Shown here: positions 7,981-15,977 of the stretch, piece after piece
Layout: the number at the start of each line of letters is the position of its first letter
Position numbering within the stretch: position 1 is the stretch's first letter
Source of the DNA: an uncultured Candidatus Poseidoniales archaeon
GTDB lineage: Archaea; Thermoplasmatota; Poseidoniia; Poseidoniales; Poseidoniaceae
Assembly (NCBI GenBank): GCA_905181785.1
Contig: CAJIZC010000002.1
Location: forward strand, 1 to 38,969
DNA: 38,969 nucleotides
Reading direction: 5' to 3'
Program-made: the position numbers and the translations under genes
Notes under the pieces: generated by a model
Told to the model about the DNA's origin: nothing
Databases searched by the model: none
What the model saw: only the letters and a program-made list of their open reading frames with translations

Positions 7981-8928
7981 TTATGCCTTCTTTCGGAAGA
8001 CAAGCAGGCCCACGATGGCCGCTCCACCCAACACAGCCCATGTGGAATTCCATGGTTCAGGTTCGCTTCGGTCTCGATATGCGAATTCGACAGCGCCGTA
8101 GGTACCGAGGTCTTCATTGGAAGCAATCGAATCGACTGTGTTTTCATGCAACAAGATCACGCTGAAAGAGGCCAGTGCAGTGAAATCGATGGCGAAATCA
8201 GTGACGCAATCCGTTGGGACGCGGGCGTCAACGAGGTTGATGCTGGTGGTGAGGTTTGATGTGCTGACTTCGCATTCTGCGGTTGCGATGACCACACGGT
8301 CCCTCGTAGCTTCTCCTGGATTGATGGCCTCTTTAGGTACCGGTTTGGCGTGTTCGAGGACCATGAAGGTGAGTTGTGATCCGTTCATGCCGTGCCCGTC
8401 AAAATCCGTAATTGTCGCGGTAATGATTTCTCCTTGTTGCTTGACGTTAAACTTGAGTTTTGTGAACGATTGACGTTCCACCTCTTCATCCAGTATGTCC
8501 CGCTGAACATCCACCCAAGCATCGGTGCCCGTGCGGTAGGGCTTGCCTTCGACCATGAATGAGGGCGTGCCAGGTAAATCGGGGTTGACCGTACGCAACC
8601 GTTCGATTCTATGTTGTGCTGCTGGTGGTGAAAAAGCATCTTCTCCATCGTTGGGGTGATACGAGGCCAAGGCAATTCTTGAACCATGTGCGTCGGCAAC
8701 ACCCATCAGATAAGGATCAATTTCAGCGCAAGTCGTGCACCACGTGGTTGTTAGTTCTTCCACGAGGAGGCTTCGCCCGCCTGCTTCAGTTTCCACACCC
8801 TCTGTGAGCGAAGTACCAGGTTGCACCACAACGGCTTGAGCGAAGATGGGGGCTTGCAGCAGACCAATCGCCAAAAGAAGAACAAACCAGCCTTTGGGCC
8901 GAGCCTTGCAAACTTCGCTCTCTGCCAT
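7981..8928 (-). CDS. Secreted thioredoxin-like protein with C-terminal sorting-type tail
   Basis: This 315-residue protein has a signal sequence (about residues 12-33), a thioredoxin-like domain with CTTC at residues 64-67, and a cis-proline loop GTPSFMV near 120-126. A beta-rich second domain of about 130 residues follows, with C219 and C241. The extreme C-terminus is tripartite: EPEPW at 289-293, a hydrophobic helix (about 296-311), then RKKA. That is the general pattern of PEP/PEF-CTERM sorting signals processed by exosortases and archaeosortases, and an archaeosortase is encoded at 23876-24943. A plain membrane anchor is the alternative. The ATG at 8928 follows a CGAGG-like ribosome-binding site. 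Confidence 0.82.
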   Translation of the reverse strand: MAESEVCKARPKGWFVLLLAIGLLQAPIFAQAVVVQPGTSLTEGVETEAGGRSLLVEELTTTWCTTCAEIDPYLMGVADAHGSRIALASYHPNDGEDAFSPPAAQHRIERLRTVNPDLPGTPSFMVEGKPYRTGTDAWVDVQRDILDEEVERQSFTKLKFNVKQQGEIITATITDFDGHGMNGSQLTFMVLEHAKPVPKEAINPGEATRDRVVIATAECEVSTSNLTTSINLVDARVPTDCVTDFAIDFTALASFSVILLHENTVDSIASNEDLGTYGAVEFAYRDRSEPEPWNSTWAVLGGAAIVGLLVFRKKA

Positions 8929-9032
8929 GCCTCGGCGAAGGCGCCAACCTCCTTCATCCCTTTGTTCTGCTCGGTTTTGAGGCGAGGTTTCTTCAACAGG
9001 TCGAAATCAACCGGTGATAGGGAGGGGTAGAA

Positions 9033-9770
9033 GTGGCTGACCATTGGATAGAAAATCACAAGCGCGATTCGTGGCGTCGCCAAGCTAAAGCGAGTGGTTA
9101 CCGTTCGCGTGCTGCGTTCAAATTGAAGCAGATTCAAGAGCGCTTTGACCTCATTAGTCCCGGCGATGTTATTCTTGATGTTGGTTGCCATCCTGGCGGT
9201 TGGGCACAAGTCGGAATGGAACTTGTTGGGGAAACAGGATTCGTCCTTGGTGTGGATTTGGAACCCTGCCAGCGCGTTGAGGGAGCCCTTCTGCTGACGG
9301 GCGACATCACAGACCCCCACACCCAAGAGCGAATGGTGACCGAACTCGCCGGCCGACCTTTGAACGCTATTATTTCTGACATCTCCCCGAACATCACGGG
9401 GAAGTGGGACATGGACCAAGCAGTGGCTATGACATTGGTTGCTCAAGTGTTTGATTTCTCCTTGCCTCTTTTGTGCAAGGGCGGTTCGTTCACAACCAAG
9501 TTATTCCAGGGCGTTGGCGTGGAGGAGTTGATCATGGCCATCAAACCGTTTTTTGTAGACATACGTCGCTTTTCACCGCACGCTTCGCGAAACTCTTCTT
9601 CCGAAGTGTTCCTGGTCTGCCGAAAGTTCAAGCCTTGGAAGGCCAAGAACCTCTCAGTTCTCCGTTCTTATGAAACAGCACTCAATTTGAAGTTGGGTGG
9701 CGATGATGTCGATGAAGGGCCTGAAATCATCCAGTCCTCATTCTCCATCCGTCGGAAAAAAGACGAATAG
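9033..9770 (+). CDS. rlmE: FtsJ/RlmE-like ribosomal RNA 2'-O-methyltransferase
   Basis: A 245-residue SAM-dependent methyltransferase of the FtsJ/RrmJ family, which methylates a ribose 2'-hydroxyl in large-subunit rRNA. The N-terminus has the family YRSRAAFKL with the first catalytic lysine; DVGCHPGGW is the SAM-binding loop; SDISPN carries the catalytic aspartate; KLFQG the second lysine; and SSEVFLV the glutamate, completing K-D-K-E. It starts with GTG at 9033 behind GGAGGGG. The protein runs about 40 residues past the usual bacterial length with a charged tail. It heads a plus-strand group of RNA and translation genes. Confidence 0.92.
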   Translation: MADHWIENHKRDSWRRQAKASGYRSRAAFKLKQIQERFDLISPGDVILDVGCHPGGWAQVGMELVGETGFVLGVDLEPCQRVEGALLLTGDITDPHTQERMVTELAGRPLNAIISDISPNITGKWDMDQAVAMTLVAQVFDFSLPLLCKGGSFTTKLFQGVGVEELIMAIKPFFVDIRRFSPHASRNSSSEVFLVCRKFKPWKAKNLSVLRSYETALNLKLGGDDVDEGPEIIQSSFSIRRKKDE

Positions 9771-9802
9771 ATTGAAGCGGCTTGAAGAACAACGGCCAAG
9801 GC

Positions 9803-10150
9803 ATGGACCGTTTACTCGACCCCCTTAGCCAGAATGAAGAACACCCACGCCCCGCTCGCCAATTGTGCAGTGATTTGCGCCACAACGCACCCGTTCATCG
9901 GGTCGAACTGGTGGTGCTTCGCATCTATCCCGTTCGTCGCGTTGCTTCTGAACGGTTCACAGGCCAAGTTGCAGCTGCATGCGGTCGCGATGAATCAGGC
10001 ATCATTGGGATGGTGTTGTGGGGTGAACAGACGGAACGAATCCAAGTGGGAAACATCATTCGACTCACCAACGGCTGGTGCCGTCGCAGAAACGGCGAAC
10101 TCGTCATCAGCACGGGCATGGACGGTTCTATGGCTGTTTTAGATCGGTGA
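9803..10150 (+). CDS. OB-fold nucleic-acid-binding protein
   Basis: This 115-residue protein resembles short archaeal single-stranded nucleic-acid-binding OB-fold proteins (RPA/SOSS-B-like). The pattern V-x-R-x-A-S-E-R-F-T-G-Q-V-A, then GIIGMVLWGEQTERIQVGNIIRLTNGW, is the typical OB arrangement where the W-G-E/D turn precedes V-x-x-G-D/N-x-I-x-L. The first 30 residues are probably disordered. ATG at 9803 is taken as start; a TTG at 9782 is an alternative. Its position between an rRNA methyltransferase and a zinc ribbon/EF-1beta pair suggests an RNA or DNA housekeeping role. Confidence 0.72.
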   Translation: MDRLLDPLSQNEEHPRPARQLCSDLRHNAPVHRVELVVLRIYPVRRVASERFTGQVAAACGRDESGIIGMVLWGEQTERIQVGNIIRLTNGWCRRRNGELVISTGMDGSMAVLDR

Positions 10151-10274
10151 TGAACAGCGCAGTAGCCCTTTTAGGAGTTTCAATGACCACGGCGGGGTTC
10201 AGACTGCCTGAGGTGTTGAAGCACGCAAGCATAAAGAAGGGGAGGGCATGGGCGAAATGTTCCTGAGGGTCATT

Positions 10275-10442
10275 ATGAGTGAGAGAGCAAAGAACTGCAC
10301 AGCATCCGGCGTTCCATTGGAAGAAGTCGGTTCCACCACATTTCCATGCCCTGGGTGCGCTGCACCCATTGGCCGTAGCCCACGTTGCCGAAACCAAGGC
10401 GTTCTCTACGTTTGCCCGGCTTGTCAATACCAAGGACCCTGA
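10275..10442 (+). CDS. Small archaeal zinc-ribbon protein (HVO_2753-like)
   Basis: A 55-residue protein with C8, C25xxC28, C38 and C47xxC50. It matches the small archaeal two-zinc-finger family that precedes EF-1beta in many euryarchaea; the family is thought to be involved in RNA or translation. The C-terminal finger (CRNQGVLYVCPACQYQGP) is well kept. In the N-terminal finger the usual C-x-x-C reads C-T-A-S, so one ligand appears lost. ATG at 10275 follows CCTGAGGG. The stop lies nine bases before the EF-1beta start, indicating co-translation. Confidence 0.82.
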   Translation: MSERAKNCTASGVPLEEVGSTTFPCPGCAAPIGRSPRCRNQGVLYVCPACQYQGP

Positions 10443-10451
10443 GGTGAGATC

Positions 10452-10724
10452 ATGGGCATGGTAGTAATGACTTACAAAATCAATCCAGATTCCGATGTCG
10501 ATGACGTCGATTCTGACTCAATCGCCACCACCATCACCGGTATGAGCGACGAAATTTACAACATTCAATCCGTTGAAGTCAAGCCTCTTGCGTTTGGCCT
10601 CAAGTTTGTTCAAGTCCATGTGGTCATGGACGATGGCGAAGGACTCGCTGATGCTTTGGAAAGCCGCATGGCTGAAATCCACGGTGTTGGAGAGATCGAA
10701 GTTCTTTCGATGGGCCTCATTTGA
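10452..10724 (+). CDS. ef1b: Translation elongation factor 1-beta (nucleotide exchange factor)
   Basis: This 90-residue protein is archaeal EF-1beta, which exchanges GDP for GTP on elongation factor 1-alpha. The length is typical. The pattern fits: an N-terminal strand with VVMTYKINPDSD, a central VEVKPLAFGLKFVQV strand pair, and the C-terminal VGEIEVLSMGLI. An ATG at 10452 follows GAGGTGAGATC. It is the last gene of the cluster starting at 9033, and a poly-T run at 10791 probably ends the transcript. Confidence 0.93.
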   Translation: MGMVVMTYKINPDSDVDDVDSDSIATTITGMSDEIYNIQSVEVKPLAFGLKFVQVHVVMDDGEGLADALESRMAEIHGVGEIEVLSMGLI

Positions 10725-10790
10725 GTCACATTAAGTCGAAGCAACTCTGTTTTGATGTTGCGTTTGAGCACCGATCTTGAGTACCCTCAG

Positions 10791-10804
10791 TTTTTTTCCT
10801 TTTT
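10791..10804 (+). terminator. Poly-T transcription terminator after EF-1beta
   Basis: T7-CC-T5 lies 66 bases beyond the EF-1beta stop. Archaeal RNA polymerase terminates at such T runs. It lies in the 159-base convergent spacer before the truD stop; nothing else is assigned in that spacer. Confidence 0.6.
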
Positions 10805-10883
10805 CTAATGCTTCTTTACGAACGGGCACTTGCAACCCTTTGGTCGATTTGAACCGATGATCGGTCAACTGCACCGGTGCGGT

Positions 10884-12296
10884 TCACAGCTGGCTCAATG
10901 GTCCTTGCATGAACTCTCGCAGCAAGGTCGTAGCGTAGCTGCCGCTCGAGAGGATAAATCGGAACCGTATGCATGCACCCTCTGGGTGCCAACGGCTGTC
11001 TTCACCAGGTCCGGACTTCCATCGCTCGCCCATTGATTCATCATCGGCGATGGGCACGGTGTCAATCGCCAATTCCTTGAATTCAGTGACAAGAGACCTC
11101 CGGGTGCCACGGGTGGACAAGCGAGGGATTGCCTTGACGTTCCAATCGGCTTCATCGAGGTTCATGCTCTTGATTACACCCATCTCTAGGCCACCTGATT
11201 CGCCTTGACAGGTCTGAATTTCGCTGCCAGGCAGCGGCCCTGTGGTGACAAGGCGTCCCATCTCACAGTTGCGCGTGATTCGGGGCAAGGTTCGTTCCTC
11301 GACGTTGACGCAACTCGCTGCCTCAAGTTGGCCTTTTTCGTCGATGCGGCCAACCAAATCACCTGCAACAGGTCGACTGATTGGTAAGCCGGCCTCAATT
11401 CTGGCGTGAAGGGATTTGTTGAACACAACTGACTGGAGGGCGTGGACGGTCATGAGTTGCAGGTTCCCTGGAAGTTTCTTGAAGGCTCCAACGAAATCTT
11501 CGGGGCGGGCGAGCAAATGCTCGACCATTCTTCGTTCAAAACCGAGCCATTGAGGTGCGATTTCGAGGCCTTCTTCCGTTGGTCCATGTTCTCGAACGTG
11601 CGCTCTGAAATCGTGAACATCAGCGTTTTCTGACGCACCTTCCATAGCGATGTAGGTCATCACTGCTTTTTCCCAATCTTCTGCAATGACATGTTTTCCA
11701 ACTTCAGCAGTGACAGGTCGGCCTGAACCGAACCGTTGTGGCCCGATCCAATTTGGGAATGTGTTGTCGCCGAGTTTCTCGGCCATTTCATCCTTGATGC
11801 GCTCTACTTCTTGCAGCGCATCCTCGGTGGACATCGGTGTGCCGTCGTTGTTTGCACATCCTCTCACCACAATGGTAAACCGGTTTCCACGGTGGTTTCC
11901 AAAACCAATTTTTTGGTGGGTTCGCCCGAGCACTTCAATTTCTACATCAGGCATTTCGACTTCTGCTACTTTCTTTTGAGGCGCATCGATGACAAACAGT
12001 TGCTGGGTTACGGCCCGCTTATCTTTTGTTCCAGCAAAGAAAATTCTGTTTCGAGGGATCTTCAAGGCTTTTGCTAAGTTGTTGCAGAAGCGATTGGTTT
12101 CCCAGTTGGTCAATGTGACTTTGGCCACCGTGAAGCGGCCTTTGTTGTCCATGTGAATCGAAGTTGAAATTTCTTCCACACGGAAATCAGTGACTCGTGC
12201 CTTGAGCACGCCACCGACACCGGTGGTTTTGGTTGCATAGCCATCCAATCCGATGGCCTCAGCCAATGAATCGGTCCAGGCAGTCAAATGAAACAC
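10884..12296 (-). CDS. truD: tRNA pseudouridine(13) synthase TruD
   Basis: A 470-residue TruD-family pseudouridine synthase, which in archaea and bacteria isomerises U13 of tRNA. The catalytic motif is FAGTKDKRAVTQQ with the nucleophilic aspartate, and NWIGPQRFGSGRPVT is the second conserved block. The C-terminal GSYATTLLREFM is also typical. The protein is somewhat longer than bacterial TruD, as is usual in archaea. The ATG at 12296 lies five bases after the rpoL stop, so the two are co-transcribed. Confidence 0.93.
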   Translation of the reverse strand: MFHLTAWTDSLAEAIGLDGYATKTTGVGGVLKARVTDFRVEEISTSIHMDNKGRFTVAKVTLTNWETNRFCNNLAKALKIPRNRIFFAGTKDKRAVTQQLFVIDAPQKKVAEVEMPDVEIEVLGRTHQKIGFGNHRGNRFTIVVRGCANNDGTPMSTEDALQEVERIKDEMAEKLGDNTFPNWIGPQRFGSGRPVTAEVGKHVIAEDWEKAVMTYIAMEGASENADVHDFRAHVREHGPTEEGLEIAPQWLGFERRMVEHLLARPEDFVGAFKKLPGNLQLMTVHALQSVVFNKSLHARIEAGLPISRPVAGDLVGRIDEKGQLEAASCVNVEERTLPRITRNCEMGRLVTTGPLPGSEIQTCQGESGGLEMGVIKSMNLDEADWNVKAIPRLSTRGTRRSLVTEFKELAIDTVPIADDESMGERWKSGPGEDSRWHPEGACIRFRFILSSGSYATTLLREFMQGPLSQL

Positions 12297-12301
12297 CCCG
12301 T

Positions 12302-12559
12302 TCAGAGGGTGACCTTTTCAAATTCGTCAGCGAGGCCGGCGACAAGTTCGCGGAGGACCTTGTCCGATGCGCTCTTACCTTTGGTTCGAATGTAGAATTC
12401 AGGATCATCCAGTTCAGGATGGCCTGGGAAGTAGTTGGCGTACTCGACGTTTTTGTGGTTGTTGAGTCGCTCACGGAGCATCTGGAGAGCCGTGTGGCTT
12501 TCGCCGATAATGCGGAGGCGCAGTTCGTTCTTTTCTCGAAGGAGCAGTTTCACAGGCAT
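12302..12559 (-). CDS. rpoL: DNA-directed RNA polymerase subunit L (Rpo11)
   Basis: This 85-residue protein matches archaeal RNA polymerase subunit L, which pairs with subunit D to start enzyme assembly. The family features are LRLRIIGESHTALQMLRERL, a strand around VEYANYFPGHPELDDPEFYIRTKG, and a C-terminal helix. The ATG at 12559 (MPVKLLLRE) gives normal length; the frame is open for 24 more codons upstream without family similarity. It is followed by truD. Confidence 0.85.
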   Translation of the reverse strand: MPVKLLLREKNELRLRIIGESHTALQMLRERLNNHKNVEYANYFPGHPELDDPEFYIRTKGKSASDKVLRELVAGLADEFEKVTL

Positions 12560-12747
12560 GATGACCAATTCGCCCACAGGCCAACTTGTTTTGAACCTTC
12601 TCCCATAAATGGCTCGTTCAATCGAGGTCATTGCTCCGATAAATCATCGAAAACGGGGCCCTAGGCCAGCACCTCTTCGTGATAAAGCATCAGAACGAGA
12701 GCCCGATTCACCCCCTTCCTTTTGTAGTGCTTTGCGTTGGAACGGCC

Positions 12748-15339
12748 ATGGATACATCTGCTCTTGAGGCGAAGATGGCCAAGGGTGCTGGATTGTTCCA
12801 ACGCTCGGCCCTCGTCATCCTCATTGTCAGTGGAATCTTGACCGTTGGTTTAATGTCTCATTTGGCCACTTCGCCGCCAGATTTCAACACCGATCTTGCT
12901 GACTTTGCCCCTGATTCTGAATCCAGTGACGCTCATGAACGCATCCACCAGCACTTCCCGAATGAAACGCGCCCCATGTTCATCGAGGTTCGAGCAGACA
13001 ATGGCTCGAATATACTTTCTATAGAACACCTCCAAGTCATGGAGGCCCACCTTCAGGTCATCAAAGGAGCCTCGGAAAACCGCAGCAACATGATTGCGGT
13101 GTGGACAACTGCACCAGGGATTGTCCAACTCAGCCTTGATGAAGAAGGCGATGGGACTCCATTGAGCAACGTGTCTTCATGGGAACACCTTCTTGATTTG
13201 ATTTTTGATGACGGTACCACCTGCTCCATGACGAGCGATGACCAACTTCTTTCGGCCGCAACCTACGCTTCTTCGGCCTTGCTCAACAAGGATCTGAGCA
13301 TTGATTCGACTTGCTCTTACCTCAAAACGGGTAACGGCAGTGCGGCACCATCCGCTTCTTCGACCCTTTGGGTGCTCGAAGTGGATCCAAACATGGATGA
13401 GAAAACACGCAAGGTTTTGCAAGACCAACTGCGAGATGAGTTTGCCACTCTGAGTTCCGATTCATCGCTTGAATATGGTGTCGTTTCGCTTGATTTGATT
13501 TCATACGACATCGATGAAGGGACCTTTGAGAACCTCACGCTCTTGGTCGTCCTCGCATTGCTTGTCGTCGTCGTGCTGCTTTCGATTTCCTTCCGTTCAG
13601 TTCCAGACGTCTTGTTTCCACTCATTGGGCTTTCTTCTGCTCTCATCTGGACTTACGGCGTGATGAATCTGCTTTCGACTCAATTTACCGCTTTAGAAGT
13701 CGCTGTTGCCCCGCTCGTATTGGGCCTAGGCATCGATTATGCAATCCACCTCCAACGTGCCTATGCAGCCATTCGCAAGGAGCATGACAACCCCGCAGAA
13801 GCCTGGCTGCGCTCGTGTGCCCGTCTGTCTGTGCCGCTTCTTCTTGCGGTGGTTACCACGGTTTCAGCCTTCCTTGCCAACGCAATTTCCCCACTGCCAC
13901 CGTTGGCCACATTCGGTTACGCCCTCGCCTTCGGTGTTGTTTGTGCCTTTGTTTCTGCTACGGTTGTGGTTGGTTCTCTGCACGTGGTTGTGCGTACCGC
14001 TGCGAACAAGCGAGAAGCAAAAGCAATCACCATGCCAAAGCTGGTTGATGGGATTGTTGCCATGCAACAAAAGCAACAGGTCGCCGTCATCTTGGTGACC
14101 ATCTTGATTTCCGCAGCATCGATGTTCGGTGCAGCATCATTGGAAACCGACTTTGACTTGGGCGACTTTGTTGACCCCGACATGGAGATCATGAAGGTGC
14201 GAGAAGGGCTGGAAACCAACTACGACAGCGCTGGTTGGAAGTTGCTGTACATTTTGTTTGAACCAGTCGATGGTCAATCCACCATCCCTGGCGATTCCAT
14301 TTTGCTCGAACAGATCCAAGGTTTACATCAAGATTTAACCTCCAATCACGATGTTGTCGGTACCGATGAACGCATACCTTCGCCAGCCTATGAAGGGCCG
14401 TATGTCGTGCTCCGCGACGCGATTTTGCGAAACACATCGTTTGGTGAAGCTCACAATTTGGAAGTTTTTGACGGCGATGTGTACGTCATCGATTCCGAAC
14501 TTGGCGTGGAGTTGTCCGCAGTCTTCCGTGCCCTTTCCTTGAACCAGTCCGTCGCTGACGCCATCAGCGGTGAAACATGGGCTGAACGGGTCGCCCAAAC
14601 CGTGGCTTTGAATGAACAAGGCATCACCTTCCTACGAAACGAAGTGCGCGTCGAAGCGTCAACCTCCACCCAAGCCGAACGGGTGATCACTCAGGTTGAG
14701 CAGGAACTCGGCTCACCCAATGAGCGGGGCACCCTTCGGGACAACCTCGTTGACCATGCGGACATGCACGTGACTGGCGACTTGGTTGTCTTGCAAACTG
14801 TGTTGGACGGTCTGAGCGTTTCTCAATGGAAGACCACACTCATTTCGCTCGTTGTTTCCAGCGTGGTGCTGTTGTTGCTGACTCGCCGAGTCCTGCCCGC
14901 TGTTGTCGTGCTGTTCCCGGTCGCCTTAGCCTCGCTTTGGGTTGCGGGCTCGATGGTAGCGCTCGGTCTGAAGTGGAACGTCCTCACCGTCATGGTCACC
15001 GCCCTCACGCTGGGTATTGGAATTGATTACTCGATTCACATGTGGCGTCGGTTCGAAGTTGAATTGGAACGGCGAGATACGCACTGGGAGGCACTTCGCG
15101 CAGCCCTCTCAACCACCGGCGTTGCGTTGATCATGAGCGCTTTAACCACAGGGTTTGGATTCCTTGTGCTGTTGTTTTCACCAATGCCAGTGATTCAAGA
15201 CTTCGGTTTGATCACGGCTGTAACCGTCTTCTTCTCGCTCCTTCTGTCGCTGATTCTCTTACCAGTGCTTGTTGAATTATCGGCCCGCAACAAAGAGCAG
15301 GTCGTCGAAGTGAGCGACGGAACCATCATCGAAGGATGA
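12748..15339 (+). CDS. Second RND/MMPL-family membrane exporter
   Basis: An 863-residue RND superfamily transporter with the same duplicated architecture as the protein at 299-3208. The two family motifs are GLGIDYAIH in the first helical bundle and GIGIDYSIH in the second. Large extracytoplasmic loops follow helices 1 and 7. The ATG at 12748, shortly before the first membrane helix, is preferred; a GTG at 12679 would add 23 residues with no family character. The gene is divergent from rpoL and stops immediately against the DUF2240 gene (TGATCA shared by the two stops). The substrate is unknown; a lipid or surface polymer is possible. Confidence 0.9.
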   Translation: MDTSALEAKMAKGAGLFQRSALVILIVSGILTVGLMSHLATSPPDFNTDLADFAPDSESSDAHERIHQHFPNETRPMFIEVRADNGSNILSIEHLQVMEAHLQVIKGASENRSNMIAVWTTAPGIVQLSLDEEGDGTPLSNVSSWEHLLDLIFDDGTTCSMTSDDQLLSAATYASSALLNKDLSIDSTCSYLKTGNGSAAPSASSTLWVLEVDPNMDEKTRKVLQDQLRDEFATLSSDSSLEYGVVSLDLISYDIDEGTFENLTLLVVLALLVVVVLLSISFRSVPDVLFPLIGLSSALIWTYGVMNLLSTQFTALEVAVAPLVLGLGIDYAIHLQRAYAAIRKEHDNPAEAWLRSCARLSVPLLLAVVTTVSAFLANAISPLPPLATFGYALAFGVVCAFVSATVVVGSLHVVVRTAANKREAKAITMPKLVDGIVAMQQKQQVAVILVTILISAASMFGAASLETDFDLGDFVDPDMEIMKVREGLETNYDSAGWKLLYILFEPVDGQSTIPGDSILLEQIQGLHQDLTSNHDVVGTDERIPSPAYEGPYVVLRDAILRNTSFGEAHNLEVFDGDVYVIDSELGVELSAVFRALSLNQSVADAISGETWAERVAQTVALNEQGITFLRNEVRVEASTSTQAERVITQVEQELGSPNERGTLRDNLVDHADMHVTGDLVVLQTVLDGLSVSQWKTTLISLVVSSVVLLLLTRRVLPAVVVLFPVALASLWVAGSMVALGLKWNVLTVMVTALTLGIGIDYSIHMWRRFEVELERRDTHWEALRAALSTTGVALIMSALTTGFGFLVLLFSPMPVIQDFGLITAVTVFFSLLLSLILLPVLVELSARNKEQVVEVSDGTIIEG

Positions 15340-15930
15340 TCAGTACACGGAAAGGGCGGCGGTGATGTCGTCCATTGCAAGGCCTTGTTCACGGGCCACA
15401 AGCGCTAAACACACCCAATGGCTTGCATAGGTGAGGGCTTTGGCCTTTCTTCGCGCTCTTCGTTCCACTTCATCCAAATCCAATTGTGATTGCCTTGCGA
15501 TGAATTTTGTCAGTCGCGGCGTTAGGCGCGATCGAGGGTCGCTTGAAGATGCATCTGGCCTGACTGGGGTAGCACTTCCCCCTGGTTTTGTTGGCAGAGG
15601 GGTTGAACGGGTTTGTTCAGAGGGCGTGGGGGTTGGTGCTGCTTCCACGAGGTTCGCTTGAACAGGCTTGAGCAGCCGAGCTGGCCGTGGAAACCATCCG
15701 AGCGGAGAGGTGACATCCTCCAATGACACGGTTGGCACCAAAGCATCCTGTGGGCCTTCAAGCCAGCCCGCCCCAATGAGGGTTTGAACGCACCTTTCGG
15801 CCTCTTCAGGCGCAAGCCAGCCCATGTCAAAGGACATCACTCGTTCGAGGTCCAAAGCGTCGAGTGGTGCTGCCTCTCTGTAGCAGATGGCCAAAACGCG
15901 CAAGACATCTTGGACGTCTTCATTGGCCAT
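15340..15930 (-). CDS. DUF2240-family archaeal protein
   Basis: A 196-residue protein with the layout of archaeal DUF2240 proteins: an N-terminal winged-helix-like part (MANEDVQDVLRVLAICYRE, then MGWLAPEEAERCVQTLIGAGWLE), a conserved turn GWFPRPARLL, a Pro/Ser/Thr-rich linker (about residues 95-132), and a helical C-terminal part. The N-terminal half suggests nucleic-acid binding, but the family function is unknown. ATG at 15930 was chosen over GTG at 15939. It lies 47 bases after the giant Kelch gene on the same strand. Confidence 0.72.
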   Translation of the reverse strand: MANEDVQDVLRVLAICYREAAPLDALDLERVMSFDMGWLAPEEAERCVQTLIGAGWLEGPQDALVPTVSLEDVTSPLGWFPRPARLLKPVQANLVEAAPTPTPSEQTRSTPLPTKPGGSATPVRPDASSSDPRSRLTPRLTKFIARQSQLDLDEVERRARRKAKALTYASHWVCLALVAREQGLAMDDITAALSVY

Positions 15931-15977
15931 GTTCCTCACAAACGCTCACCGTTCAAGAAGGTAAGCCAATCCCAACT

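Noticed and set aside
7584-8165. A 193-codon plus-strand ORF
   Set aside because: It lies opposite the secreted thioredoxin-like gene and the small gene, which have a signal peptide and active-site motifs.
10150-10266. A 38-codon ORF starting at a TGATG overlap after the OB-fold gene
   Set aside because: The overlap is suggestive, but the short sequence has no recognisable feature and ends just before the zinc-ribbon ribosome-binding site. Evidence is too weak to call it.
10838-10883. A tRNA-like T-loop (GGTTCAAATC on the minus strand) after the truD stop
   Set aside because: The flanking bases do not pair as a T-stem and no acceptor or anticodon arm can be drawn, so neither a tRNA nor an attachment site is supported.
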